Shown here: piece by piece, positions 6,980-14,252 of the stretch
How the letters are laid out: every line of letters starts with the position of its first letter
Numbering within the stretch: the stretch's first letter is position 1
Assembly: GCA_023451395.1 (NCBI GenBank)
Contig: JAEXZL010000040.1
Span: forward strand, 1-28,416
Reading direction: 5' to 3'
Length of the DNA stretch: 28,416 bases
From: Bacillota bacterium
Lineage (GTDB): Bacteria; Bacillota; Clostridia; Clostridiales; Clostridiaceae
Translations under genes and position numbers: made by a program
The notes under the pieces: model-generated
The model's database searches: none
The model's input: only the letters and a program-made list of their open reading frames with translations
Told to the model about the DNA's origin: nothing

Positions 6980-8278
6980 ATGACGGAGTTTAGCATCAAC
7001 AACGACCAACTTAAAGCTTTAATAGAGTCTATTGATAACGGCATACTTGATATTAATGAAATATCCCATAAGAATTCAGAAATAAAAAGAGATAAAATAC
7101 TGAAAGGACATCCATACAGTATATATTACCAAGAAAAAAATAATTGCTGGTATACGTACTTGCGAGATAGCACAAAGAAAGAAAAAAGAAGGCTATTAAG
7201 AAGAAAAAACAGAAAAGATTTAGTAGATGCGCTTGTTGCTTTTTACAGCATATCTAAAAATGAAGATACGGAGTTAAATACCTTGAGAAATTTATACCCT
7301 AAGTGGTTGGACTATATGGCTGCACGCTCCACTGCATCCACTACTATTATAAGATACGAAAACGATTGGCGTCGCTGGTTGGACAAAGATCCTATCATTG
7401 ATCGTCCATTAATCACGCTTGATTATATTACCCTTGACGAATGGGCTCATAGAGTTGTTAAGGGAAATAATGCAATAAACCAACCAATGACAAAAATGCA
7501 GTATTATAATACAGCTACCGTCATAAATGGATGTCTTAATTATGCATTAGAGAAACACCTTATTCAAGAAAATGCTTTTCTTCGGGTTAGAATTGATAAA
7601 AAACTTTTTTATAAAGCTGAAAAGCCATTTAAAGATGATCGTGACCAAGTTTTTAATGAAGAAGAATTACCGGAAGTAAGAAAATTAGCCTTAAGCGATT
7701 ATACGCTTAATAAAGATGAAGTAGCTCTTGCAGTTTTTACCATTTTTTATACTGCATTAAGAGCTGGGGAGGCATGTGCTTTAAGATGGAAATCTTTTAA
7801 TGAGGATATGACCGAGATTAAAATTAATTCTCAAATTGTAAGAGATGAGAAGCGAGATAAAAATGGAAATTGGAAGAAGGTAAAATGGATAATGGTTAAT
7901 TACACGAAATCCATTAACGGCGAAAGGGAAATATATGTTCCTGAGAAATTAAGAGAGATTTTAATAGAACATAAAAAATATAAGAATCCCAAAAGCGAAG
8001 ACGATATGATTTTCACACGTACAGATGGTACATTTATTAACTGCACTCAAACATATCGACGCACCATAAAAAATTCCAATAAGATTCAAACTTACAGAAA
8101 AGGTACTCACAAATTAAGGAAGACTTACCTCTCAGTTTTGTATGATGGAGGAATACATGAAAGTACTCTCACAAAAATAGCAGGACAAGCTATAGATGGA
8201 AGGGTTCTGCACAGGTATTATCTAAAAGATAGAAAATCTCAGGATGAGATAAGGAAAAAAATAGACGAGTTGATTTAA
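6980..8278 (+). CDS. Tyrosine-type site-specific recombinase (integrase), intact copy 1
   Basis: A 432-residue phage/ICE-type integrase. Residues 40-80 carry an arm-binding-like segment (SIYYQEKNNCWYTYLRD, then KEKRRLLRRKNRKD). A SAM-like core-binding domain lies at about 100-215 (NLYPKWLDYMA, WRRWLDK). The catalytic domain has R261 (TALRAGEACALRW), a probable beta-hairpin lysine K310, H377-x-x-R380 in THKLRKTY, and the nucleophile tyrosine at 413 or 414 in HRYYLKD. The usual second His/Trp position (LGH) reads AGQ, a possible weakening. The ATG at 6980 is preceded by AAGGATGTG. Two broken relatives lie at 21,899 and 25,099 in the same orientation. The TAA stop overlaps the 8-bp target duplication of the downstream transposon-like unit. 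Confidence 0.92.
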   Translation: MTEFSINNDQLKALIESIDNGILDINEISHKNSEIKRDKILKGHPYSIYYQEKNNCWYTYLRDSTKKEKRRLLRRKNRKDLVDALVAFYSISKNEDTELNTLRNLYPKWLDYMAARSTASTTIIRYENDWRRWLDKDPIIDRPLITLDYITLDEWAHRVVKGNNAINQPMTKMQYYNTATVINGCLNYALEKHLIQENAFLRVRIDKKLFYKAEKPFKDDRDQVFNEEELPEVRKLALSDYTLNKDEVALAVFTIFYTALRAGEACALRWKSFNEDMTEIKINSQIVRDEKRDKNGNWKKVKWIMVNYTKSINGEREIYVPEKLREILIEHKKYKNPKSEDDMIFTRTDGTFINCTQTYRRTIKNSNKIQTYRKGTHKLRKTYLSVLYDGGIHESTLTKIAGQAIDGRVLHRYYLKDRKSQDEIRKKIDELI

Positions 8279-8356
8279 ATATTAGGCTTTGTTAAAGAGA
8301 CTTGTTGATATTTAATCAAAAAATATGCTCGTATTAGGACATATTTTCTGTGAAAG

Positions 8357-8397
8357 ACGACATAAAAAATACCGCACATTCATTTTGAATAGTACGG
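8357..8397. repeat. Inner inverted repeat, left copy, beside the GNAT gene
   Basis: ACGACATAAA, 18 nt, then TTGAATAGTACGG. The inverted counterpart is at 9062-9097. The two copies bracket the GNAT gene, one in its terminator region and one in its upstream region. Confidence 0.6.
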
Positions 8398-8401
8398 TAT
8401 T
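8368..8401 (-). terminator. Terminator of the GNAT gene
   Basis: AATACCG (8368-8374) pairs with CGGTATT (8395-8401), with inner ATTCA/TGAAT pairing. On the minus strand it is followed by TTTTTATG. It lies about 80 bp after the GNAT stop codon. Confidence 0.7.
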
Positions 8402-8478
8402 ATGGTTAAGATAATATTTGATTTTACTTTCGTAATAAATAAAGAATATGAATTAAAGACTATGCTCATTTTGCAGGG

Positions 8479-8985
8479 CTAAGCATTAGAATAATGTATT
8501 AAATCAAGTTCAAAATTATTTCGCTTAAATCCATTTTCTTCTATATGTGTTTGTTTTAATCCAATTTTTCTCAATACAGATGCACTTGCTGGATTTTCAG
8601 ATACTACTTCTGCTTTAAAAATGGTATTTGGGTATTCATTCAAAACATAATGCATTAATGCACTCGCTGCTTCGCTTGCATAACCACACCCCCAGTGAAC
8701 TCGAGATATTTGATAATAAAGCCCATAAATAAAATTTCCCTTATCCATACAAATGCAACCAACCATACCAATAGCTTTGTTATTTAGCAGAATAACAAAG
8801 CGGTCTATAAAGTCTTTGTCTGTCCGATTAATCTGATGTTCAATTAAGTTAATACATTCATCAATAGTGGTCAATAAAGGTGTAAATGTATATTTTATTA
8901 CTTCAAAATCGCTCCATAATTCAAGGAAATCGTTTGCATATTTAACATCAAGTCCAACCAATTCAAGCCGTTTTGTTTTCAGCAT
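8479..8985 (-). CDS. GNAT-family N-acetyltransferase (RimJ/RimL-like)
   Basis: A 168-residue acetyl-CoA-dependent acetyltransferase. It starts MLKTKRLELVGL, typical of the RimJ/RimL subgroup (TxRL near the N-terminus). It contains AIGMVGCI and a motif-A region with YGLYYQISRVHWGCGYASEAASALM at about 95-120 (acetyl-CoA pyrophosphate loop WGCGYASEA), followed by SENPASASVLRKIGLKQT, the usual N-x-x-S-x-x-x-L-x-K-x-G-F/L signature. The substrate cannot be told. It has an AGGTG-type ribosome-binding site before the ATG. It sits alone inside the 1.73 kb transposon-like unit, with matching inverted repeats on both sides, so it looks like a moved passenger gene. Confidence 0.88.
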   Translation of the reverse strand: MLKTKRLELVGLDVKYANDFLELWSDFEVIKYTFTPLLTTIDECINLIEHQINRTDKDFIDRFVILLNNKAIGMVGCICMDKGNFIYGLYYQISRVHWGCGYASEAASALMHYVLNEYPNTIFKAEVVSENPASASVLRKIGLKQTHIEENGFKRNNFELDLIHYSNA

Positions 8986-9061
8986 ACTACACCTCCAAAT
9001 AATAATTTTTACTTCGCAATAGTAAACTATTGAGAACTAATTATACCACATTTTACCAGTG

Positions 9062-9097
9062 CCGTACTATTCAATTTTCAAAGAACATTTATGTCGT
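9062..9097. repeat. Inner inverted repeat, right copy, upstream of the GNAT gene
   Basis: CCGTACTATTCAA, 13 nt, then TTTATGTCGT. This is the reverse complement of both conserved blocks at 8357-8397, in the same order and at similar spacing. Confidence 0.6.
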
Positions 9098-9142
9098 AAT
9101 TTTTTCATATTAAGTATTAAATTGTTTGCAAATAACAATTTG

Positions 9143-9892
9143 TTAAATCGATATTTTTTTTGCTCTTATAAATAAAAACTGTGGCCTTTTGGTTAATATA
9201 TCATATATATTAGGTCTCTTATTTTTAAATTGTTCTGTTGGCATAGGTTCTAATAACTTCTCTATTATAAATCCCGAATTAGTTACCGCTGAGATAATAT
9301 CGGATAATGGTCTCCTATAAAATTGTACTTTCACCTTTCCATTAATGATACTCCACTCTTCTTCTAATAATTCTGTAAGAAAATAGTTATCTTTATTATG
9401 TACTGTAAAGTCCATAAACGGATGATGAACAGAAAAAATAAGTTGTCCACCATCTTTTAAAATTCTGTTAAATTCACTCATCACAGTATCCCAATTTTTT
9501 AAATAATGGAGAGTTAATGATGATACTACAATATCCATAGATTTATCTTCTATAAAATCTAAAGGATCGTTCAAATCTGCTCTTATAATTTCGGCATCAT
9601 TTCCAACTCTTTTTTTTGTCATTTCTATCATTTTGGGGCTAAAATCTACTGCAATTACATCTCCCCCCTTATCCAATAGCCATTTAGTGTACCATCCTGC
9701 AGCACAGCCTGCATCCAAAACTTTTTTTCCTTTTACTTCTGGAATCAATAATATGGTGGCAGGTCTCTCATAATAGGCATTATATGGTTTCGTATCTACG
9801 TATTCAAAATAATGCTCTGCCATTTCTTCATATGAATTAAAGGCAACTGAATCCTTGCTTAAAATATGATCTTGTTTTAACAGATTACTCAA
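9143..9892 (-). CDS. Class I SAM-dependent methyltransferase
   Basis: A 249-residue small-molecule-type methyltransferase. Motif I is KVLDAGCAAGWYTKWLL at about 58-74, motif II acidic residue VIAVDFSPKMIEM at about 79-91, motif III-like AEIIRADLNDPLDF, motif IV DIVVSSLTLHYL, and post-motif GGQLIFSVHHPFMDF. The family (UbiE/BioC-like) methylates many small substrates and the target cannot be told. The start is TTG at 9892 with AGGGGGA a few bases upstream. It is the second passenger of the transposon-like unit; a transferable pair of acetyltransferase plus methyltransferase suggests detoxification or resistance, which is inference. Confidence 0.88.
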   Translation of the reverse strand: MSNLLKQDHILSKDSVAFNSYEEMAEHYFEYVDTKPYNAYYERPATILLIPEVKGKKVLDAGCAAGWYTKWLLDKGGDVIAVDFSPKMIEMTKKRVGNDAEIIRADLNDPLDFIEDKSMDIVVSSLTLHYLKNWDTVMSEFNRILKDGGQLIFSVHHPFMDFTVHNKDNYFLTELLEEEWSIINGKVKVQFYRRPLSDIISAVTNSGFIIEKLLEPMPTEQFKNKRPNIYDILTKRPQFLFIRAKKISI

Positions 9893-10158
9893 TATTGTCC
9901 CCCTATTATTAATTTACGATAATCTACTATTCTGTAATAACTTAATTATACATTATATGGATATCATTATTAATTAAAATGTATCTTATTTTCAACACTC
10001 TTCTTTAACAAAGCCAAATATTAAAATCCTTTCACGTTATGCTATATTATATTCTTGTGGGTATTCTCCTTCTGGGGTTATGCTATTCATGATGAGTATC
10101 CCCTTCTTTGTGTAAAGTCCACTAATCATCTATGTTAAAAATATTAAAGAATACATTC

Positions 10159-10695
10159 TTATCCCTTAGCAATTACGAAAAACCTTATTGTTCGCAATAA
10201 GTTCCTCAAATGTGACAGGCTGATAGTATTTACCTCCACACCAGCATTAAGTGCGTTATCCATAGTCTTTAGCATCGGCCAATAAACAAGATTTTTCTTG
10301 TTATTATGGATATGTCCATAAATCAAATAATCTCCCTCGAAATCCATCATAGGGAAATGACAAAGAGTAACTTTGCACTTACCGTTGCTAAACACAAGCA
10401 TACGGTCAACACTTTGAAAGTATTTGGAGAGCTTCACTTCTTTCATCCAACTATTATCATGGTTTCCAATAATGAGATGTTTTTTACCCTTAAGTTTATT
10501 CAAGTATTTGACTGGATCTACATAAATTTTAAACATCATATCTCCAATTATATAAACAGTGTCAGAGTTAGTAACACGGGCATTCCAATTTTCAATAAGA
10601 GAGCGATCCATCTCAGTAACATCACTGAAAGGACGGTCACAATGCTTGATAATATTTGCATGTCCAAGATGTAAGTCGCTTGTATAAAAAATCAT
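10159..10695 (-). CDS. Calcineurin-like metallophosphoesterase, frameshifted near the C-terminus
   Basis: A 178-residue phosphoesterase with all metal-ligand motifs: DLHLGH at 7-12, GDMM at about 51-54, GNHD at about 78-81, LCHFPM, and GHIHN at about 127-131. This fits the small phage/bacterial phosphoesterase family related to YfcE. After NALNAGVEVN the frame gives an atypical tail (TISLSHLRNLL...). The next frame from about 10,232 downward reads YQPVTFEELIANNKVFRNC-stop, the type of tail expected for this family. A small indel around 10,226-10,232 has therefore replaced the last 20 or so residues. All catalytic motifs remain, so activity is possible. It lies just outside the right end of the transposon-like unit. 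Confidence 0.85.
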   Translation of the reverse strand: MIFYTSDLHLGHANIIKHCDRPFSDVTEMDRSLIENWNARVTNSDTVYIIGDMMFKIYVDPVKYLNKLKGKKHLIIGNHDNSWMKEVKLSKYFQSVDRMLVFSNGKCKVTLCHFPMMDFEGDYLIYGHIHNNKKNLVYWPMLKTMDNALNAGVEVNTISLSHLRNLLRTIRFFVIAKG

Positions 10696-11025
10696 TTTTA
10701 AAAATCTCCTTATAATCTTTTTATAAGTATATCACAAGGCTCTGAATTATCAATTTATATTGTATTAGAAAGTATTTTTACGTAAAAGTGCTTTTCAGTG
10801 GCTACATCTTCCTGATTTACTTTCACTAAGGTAGAAAAACTTACTCCAATATTCACTTAAAATCATTCAAAATCTATTATATAAGCCTATTAATTTTTAT
10901 CTTCACAACTGTCTCCATATGTGTTTTGGCAGTTTAGTTATATAAATACGAATTAATATATATTTTGTGTAAGGACTCCCCTAATGCGATTAGAATGACC
11001 AATTTATAATCTAAAATTCAAATAA
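10696..11025. other. Intergenic region, no gene seen
   Basis: About 330 bp of AT-rich sequence between the IrrE-like gene and the phosphoesterase gene. It holds the phosphoesterase ribosome-binding site (AAGGAG) and presumably its promoter. I find no supported open frame, strong hairpin or repeat. Confidence 0.4.
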
Positions 11026-11658
11026 TTATACATTTAGTGTATATCCAAGTTTATTAAAAAACCTATTAACTAAAACCCCTTGTTCTTCCTTTGGTGTTTC
11101 AGGGTATAGCTTAGAAAAAAATATGACTGCAGTATCATATGCTATTTTTACATCATTATTCAACCTTAGCACCCTTTCCACCTCTCTATTTAATTCAGGT
11201 ATAGTTACGCTAATGTCGTATAGTTTCAATCCTATTCCATGCATTAACTCAGGTTCATCTTTTAAGTCCATTATATCTTTTATAACTGTTTTCATAGATT
11301 GCTTTCTTAGATAAATATGTACTTCATTGGATATCCCATATTCCTCCACTAGTGATACTACAAATCTATGAGAAAGAGCATTATTTAGCTCAAGTTTAAG
11401 AAAACAAATAGGATCATCCCCTAGTACTTTTAAACATATTAAGCCACTTTCTTTAATATAAATATGGCCTAGTTCATGAGCTTCTGCCTGAACTTGTTCC
11501 TCTTTAGATATGCAATCAAGTATATATATATTATAACCATCAGTATTTGCTGGACTATTCGTTGACAGGCCATAATATTTGGCCTCTCCTTCGCAAATAT
11601 ATCTAACATCAAAATTACATAACTTTCTAACCTCAGTACGCAAGTTATCTATAGACAT
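11026..11658 (-). CDS. ImmA/IrrE-like (DUF955-type) metallopeptidase
   Basis: A 210-residue protein with the zinc-peptidase motif HELGH in QAEAHELGHIYIKESG at about residue 61, and an upstream strand YNIYILDCISKEEQ typical of the IrrE/ImmA fold. The characterised members cleave or inactivate an Xre-type repressor on mobile elements. Here no Xre gene is adjacent. The C-terminal 110 residues are helical and not recognised. The ATG is preceded by GGGGGGAT. It is followed by 330 bp without a gene, and its upstream neighbour (the zinc-ribbon protein) is 216 bp away, so it is probably monocistronic. Confidence 0.75.
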   Translation of the reverse strand: MSIDNLRTEVRKLCNFDVRYICEGEAKYYGLSTNSPANTDGYNIYILDCISKEEQVQAEAHELGHIYIKESGLICLKVLGDDPICFLKLELNNALSHRFVVSLVEEYGISNEVHIYLRKQSMKTVIKDIMDLKDEPELMHGIGLKLYDISVTIPELNREVERVLRLNNDVKIAYDTAVIFFSKLYPETPKEEQGVLVNRFFNKLGYTLNV

Positions 11659-11874
11659 TTTTATCCCCCCATAACAATATCAAAGTAGACTTCATAATCT
11701 AACTTTATAATTTTAATTTTAGAACACATTTATAGAATACTCTATAAAATATTATCTAAAGCAAGCCACATCCACCACATATAACAGATATCCAATGAAT
11801 ACTTAATCTTAACTAATTATAATCGTTAATATGTTTTCTATTGCTTTTACAAACTTTCTAAAATTATTATCCCT

Positions 11875-13095
11875 TCATTCTTCAGCATCTTTATATCCTA
11901 ATACCAAATATTCAAACAGTATATTTAATCCATTAATAAGACATTCATATATTTCTTCAATATTTCTAAAAGACTCTACTTTAAAAGATTGAATAATATT
12001 ATTACGTATTTCTTCTTTCTTTTCCATTGGTAGTAGATGGTCAAAATATTGCCTTAAATCATTAAGAAGATATAACGGCGACATTATGGCTCTTAAATCT
12101 AAATCTCCAGTAATTACCTCATTCAGTAATGCTTCGTATAATTTTATTGACTTCCATCCTTCATACCCTCTTTGAGGTTTTGATACAATATTTATATAGA
12201 GCTTTCTAAATTCATTAATATTTACCCCTTCAATTAATGTTTTATGAAGCATATTTATCGCAGGTTCAATTACTCTTTCAGTTATTATTAGTGGCTTTTG
12301 AAATCCACTCATCTGCTCTTTTACTTCGTTAGTTAGATGATGTAAAGAAATATTATATTTTTTATTAAGAGCATCAAAGAGTTCAATTTTTTTGTAGCAT
12401 ACCTTTAGTTCACGGTTAGGTTCACTCCAAACGCAACACATTTGTGCAGCATAAAATTCCGAGTCAATAACCTGGTGGTCAGATTCAATATTATGAGGTT
12501 TTAGCGTATTTAAGGTAACTTCATCCATTATACTTAAATCTCCGAGCCAAAACACAATCTTACCATTACGATTTAAACCAAATGGCACTCCCCATACGCC
12601 ACCTTGTTTTAAATATCCATATGTTTCTGAAAAAAGCTCCAAACTATAATCCGGATCAATCATAAAAGATAACAAAGCTTTTTTTGTAAAAAATACAGGT
12701 GTTAGGAAGCCTTTCTCTGAATGCTCTTCGTCAATACATAATCCTGGTATACTATAAAAATCTCTATGATCATAGTTAAAGTCCTGTTCTATACAATAAT
12801 TAAATTTCTCCCTATAGCCCTTATAATAATGCTCACCCTCACACTGCCTCTTTTTAACCATTATTTTGTAAACGCCATCAATCATTTGTTTCGAATAAAA
12901 AGTATAATATAATAGCCCACAATCTATGCATTTTAGTAAAGGAATATCTTTAAATCTAATAACTCTATTTTCAATAGTAACTTTCAATGGTTCAATACTC
13001 ACTTCACAAAGATTTTTACATTCTTCGCATTCATAGCCTGAACACTTCATATACTCATCTAGAAATGTATCATACGTTTTGAAAATTGTATTCAT
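11875..13095 (-). CDS. Unknown protein with N-terminal zinc ribbon and C-terminal RxxxxH motif
   Basis: A 406-residue protein that I do not recognise as a named family. Residues about 18-63 form a YgiT-like zinc ribbon (CSGYECEECKNLC, then PLLKCIDCGLLYY). The middle is mixed alpha/beta with many aromatic residues (GYLKQGGVWGVPFGLNR, then WLGDLS). The C-terminal 150 residues look all-helical and include NDLRQYFDHLL, an R-x4-H motif of the kind found in HEPN ribonucleases (Rx4-6H, often with a polar residue after R). AAGGAGT precedes the ATG at good distance. It lies beside an R-M-like pair and an IrrE-like peptidase, so a defence effector is plausible but unproven. Confidence 0.6.
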   Translation of the reverse strand: MNTIFKTYDTFLDEYMKCSGYECEECKNLCEVSIEPLKVTIENRVIRFKDIPLLKCIDCGLLYYTFYSKQMIDGVYKIMVKKRQCEGEHYYKGYREKFNYCIEQDFNYDHRDFYSIPGLCIDEEHSEKGFLTPVFFTKKALLSFMIDPDYSLELFSETYGYLKQGGVWGVPFGLNRNGKIVFWLGDLSIMDEVTLNTLKPHNIESDHQVIDSEFYAAQMCCVWSEPNRELKVCYKKIELFDALNKKYNISLHHLTNEVKEQMSGFQKPLIITERVIEPAINMLHKTLIEGVNINEFRKLYINIVSKPQRGYEGWKSIKLYEALLNEVITGDLDLRAIMSPLYLLNDLRQYFDHLLPMEKKEEIRNNIIQSFKVESFRNIEEIYECLINGLNILFEYLVLGYKDAEE

Positions 13096-13250
13096 ATGCT
13101 ATACTCCTTGGTTTATTTTTCATTTTCAACAGTGCAAGCCTCACTGCCATATAATGTATTTACAGTAATATACACCCATATTATCAGTATAGTGCACTAC
13201 AGTCAATTTAATATTCAACATTTTATGTAATGCATCTAAAAAAGAAAATC

Positions 13251-13276
13251 CGGATTAATACAACTATTTTAATCCG
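13251..13276 (-). terminator. Terminator after the dam-type methyltransferase gene
   Basis: The 8-bp stem CGGATTAA/TTAATCCG with a 10-nt loop, bordered by A-rich and T-rich arms, is followed on the minus strand by GATTTTCTTTTTT. It ends the nuclease-methyltransferase operon 46 bp after the stop codon. Confidence 0.85.
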
Positions 13277-13322
13277 AATCTTTTAATTTATATTTTAAAA
13301 TAAGCTACTACTTTTCATTATT

Positions 13323-14189
13323 CTATATCTTATTATCGATTATGCTTTCTTTTGCCCATATAACTTCTTTTCTAATAGGATTATTTTCGCACGGTGATGT
13401 TGATGTGCATACCTTAAATTCCTTTTTACTCCATCCATTTTGTGCGAGTTTGTCATAAATCTCACTATCATATCCACTTATAATAGCATTTCCATTTACT
13501 TTAATTAATGTATCAATTAATTTCTTATGTTCCTCTACTGTAAATTCATTATTATATACTTCTTTTGAAACTCTACTCTCTTTCATATATGGAGGGTCTA
13601 AATAAAAGATTGCATTACTTCTGTTCCATCTATTAATACAATCAAAAGCATCTTCATTTGTAACCTGCAATTCCCTAATCTGTTCTACTGAATCAGGTAA
13701 ATTTTCATCTACATTTCTTAACCATCTACTTACAGCTTGAGCCATACCCCTTCTTGAATCTTTCTTACTATAACTCCAACCAGACTTATGATTCATAGAT
13801 CCCGCTGAATCAATGCTCTGCATTGTTGCTATATAAAAGTAATATGCTTTATCAACAGATCCTGTTACCTTAGACAAATTATTCTGAGCGTCTTTATAAG
13901 TTTCTTTTCCATATAAAGTTAAAGTTAATCTAGATACTAAATCTTCGCACAGTGCATCATCTCTTAACACATTAAAAAAATTGAATAGATTGCTATAAAT
14001 GTCATTATATACCCGCAATTCTTTCTTTACATTTATTGCTACAACACCACTTCCACCAAATACATCTACAAATATAATTTCATTATAATTATTAATATAA
14101 TTGATAATTGTTTTTAATAATTCTCTTTGATTATTCCCACATTTTCCTCCATACCAGTTTAATGGACTAGATATAATCTTATCTGACAA
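13323..14189 (-). CDS. Dam-type (D12 class) N6-adenine DNA methyltransferase
   Basis: A 288-residue DNA adenine methyltransferase. It carries LNWYGGK at about 10-16 (motif X), the SAM-binding FVDVFGGSGVV at about 40-50 (motif I), and catalytic DPPY at 198-201 (motif IV), in the order of the alpha group that includes Dam and DpnM. The recognition sequence cannot be read from this. The start is TTG at 14,187-14,189, with AGGAG 8 nt upstream lying inside a hairpin (see 14196-14236). It follows the DUF3883 nuclease gene by 63 bp and shares its terminator, which points to a restriction-modification operon in which this enzyme protects the host DNA. Confidence 0.9.
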   Translation of the reverse strand: MSDKIISSPLNWYGGKCGNNQRELLKTIINYINNYNEIIFVDVFGGSGVVAINVKKELRVYNDIYSNLFNFFNVLRDDALCEDLVSRLTLTLYGKETYKDAQNNLSKVTGSVDKAYYFYIATMQSIDSAGSMNHKSGWSYSKKDSRRGMAQAVSRWLRNVDENLPDSVEQIRELQVTNEDAFDCINRWNRSNAIFYLDPPYMKESRVSKEVYNNEFTVEEHKKLIDTLIKVNGNAIISGYDSEIYDKLAQNGWSKKEFKVCTSTSPCENNPIRKEVIWAKESIIDNKI

Positions 14190-14195
14190 AACAAA

Positions 14196-14236
14196 AACTC
14201 CTAAAATTAATACATAGTAAATTAATATTAGGAGTT
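14196..14236 (-). promoter_or_regulatory. Hairpin that covers the methyltransferase ribosome-binding site
   Basis: AACTCCTAA pairs perfectly with TTAGGAGTT (9 bp). After one mismatch a further 6 bp (ATTAAT/ATTAAT) pair around a 9-nt loop. The Shine-Dalgarno AGGAG of the methyltransferase lies in the 3' arm on the minus-strand transcript. As RNA this would hold translation low unless opened by ribosomes or a factor; as DNA it could be an operator. Confidence 0.65.
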
Positions 14237-14252
14237 ACATTTATTTATACTA

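Larger units (their letters stand above)
8277..10023. mobile_element. Transposase-less transposon-like unit carrying GNAT and methyltransferase genes
   Basis: The 13-bp perfect terminal inverted repeats GGCTTTGTTAAAG (8285-8297) and CTTTAACAAAGCC (10003-10015) are directly bordered by the 8-bp direct repeat AAATATTA (8277-8284 and 10016-10023), a target-site duplication. Ends beginning GG with TGTT-AAAG, together with 8-bp duplications, recall the IS6/IS26 family; other families cannot be excluded. No transposase lies between the ends, only two genes on the minus strand. The unit is therefore non-autonomous, and it inserted exactly at the end of the intact integrase gene. Confidence 0.75.

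Noticed and set aside
10060..10112. 17-codon minus-strand frame MNSITPEGEYPQEYNIA
   Set aside because: Too short, no clear family, weak ribosome-binding site; probably spurious.
10306..10674. Plus-strand open frame of 122 codons
   Set aside because: It lies entirely opposite the metallophosphoesterase gene, which has conserved motifs; the plus frame has none.
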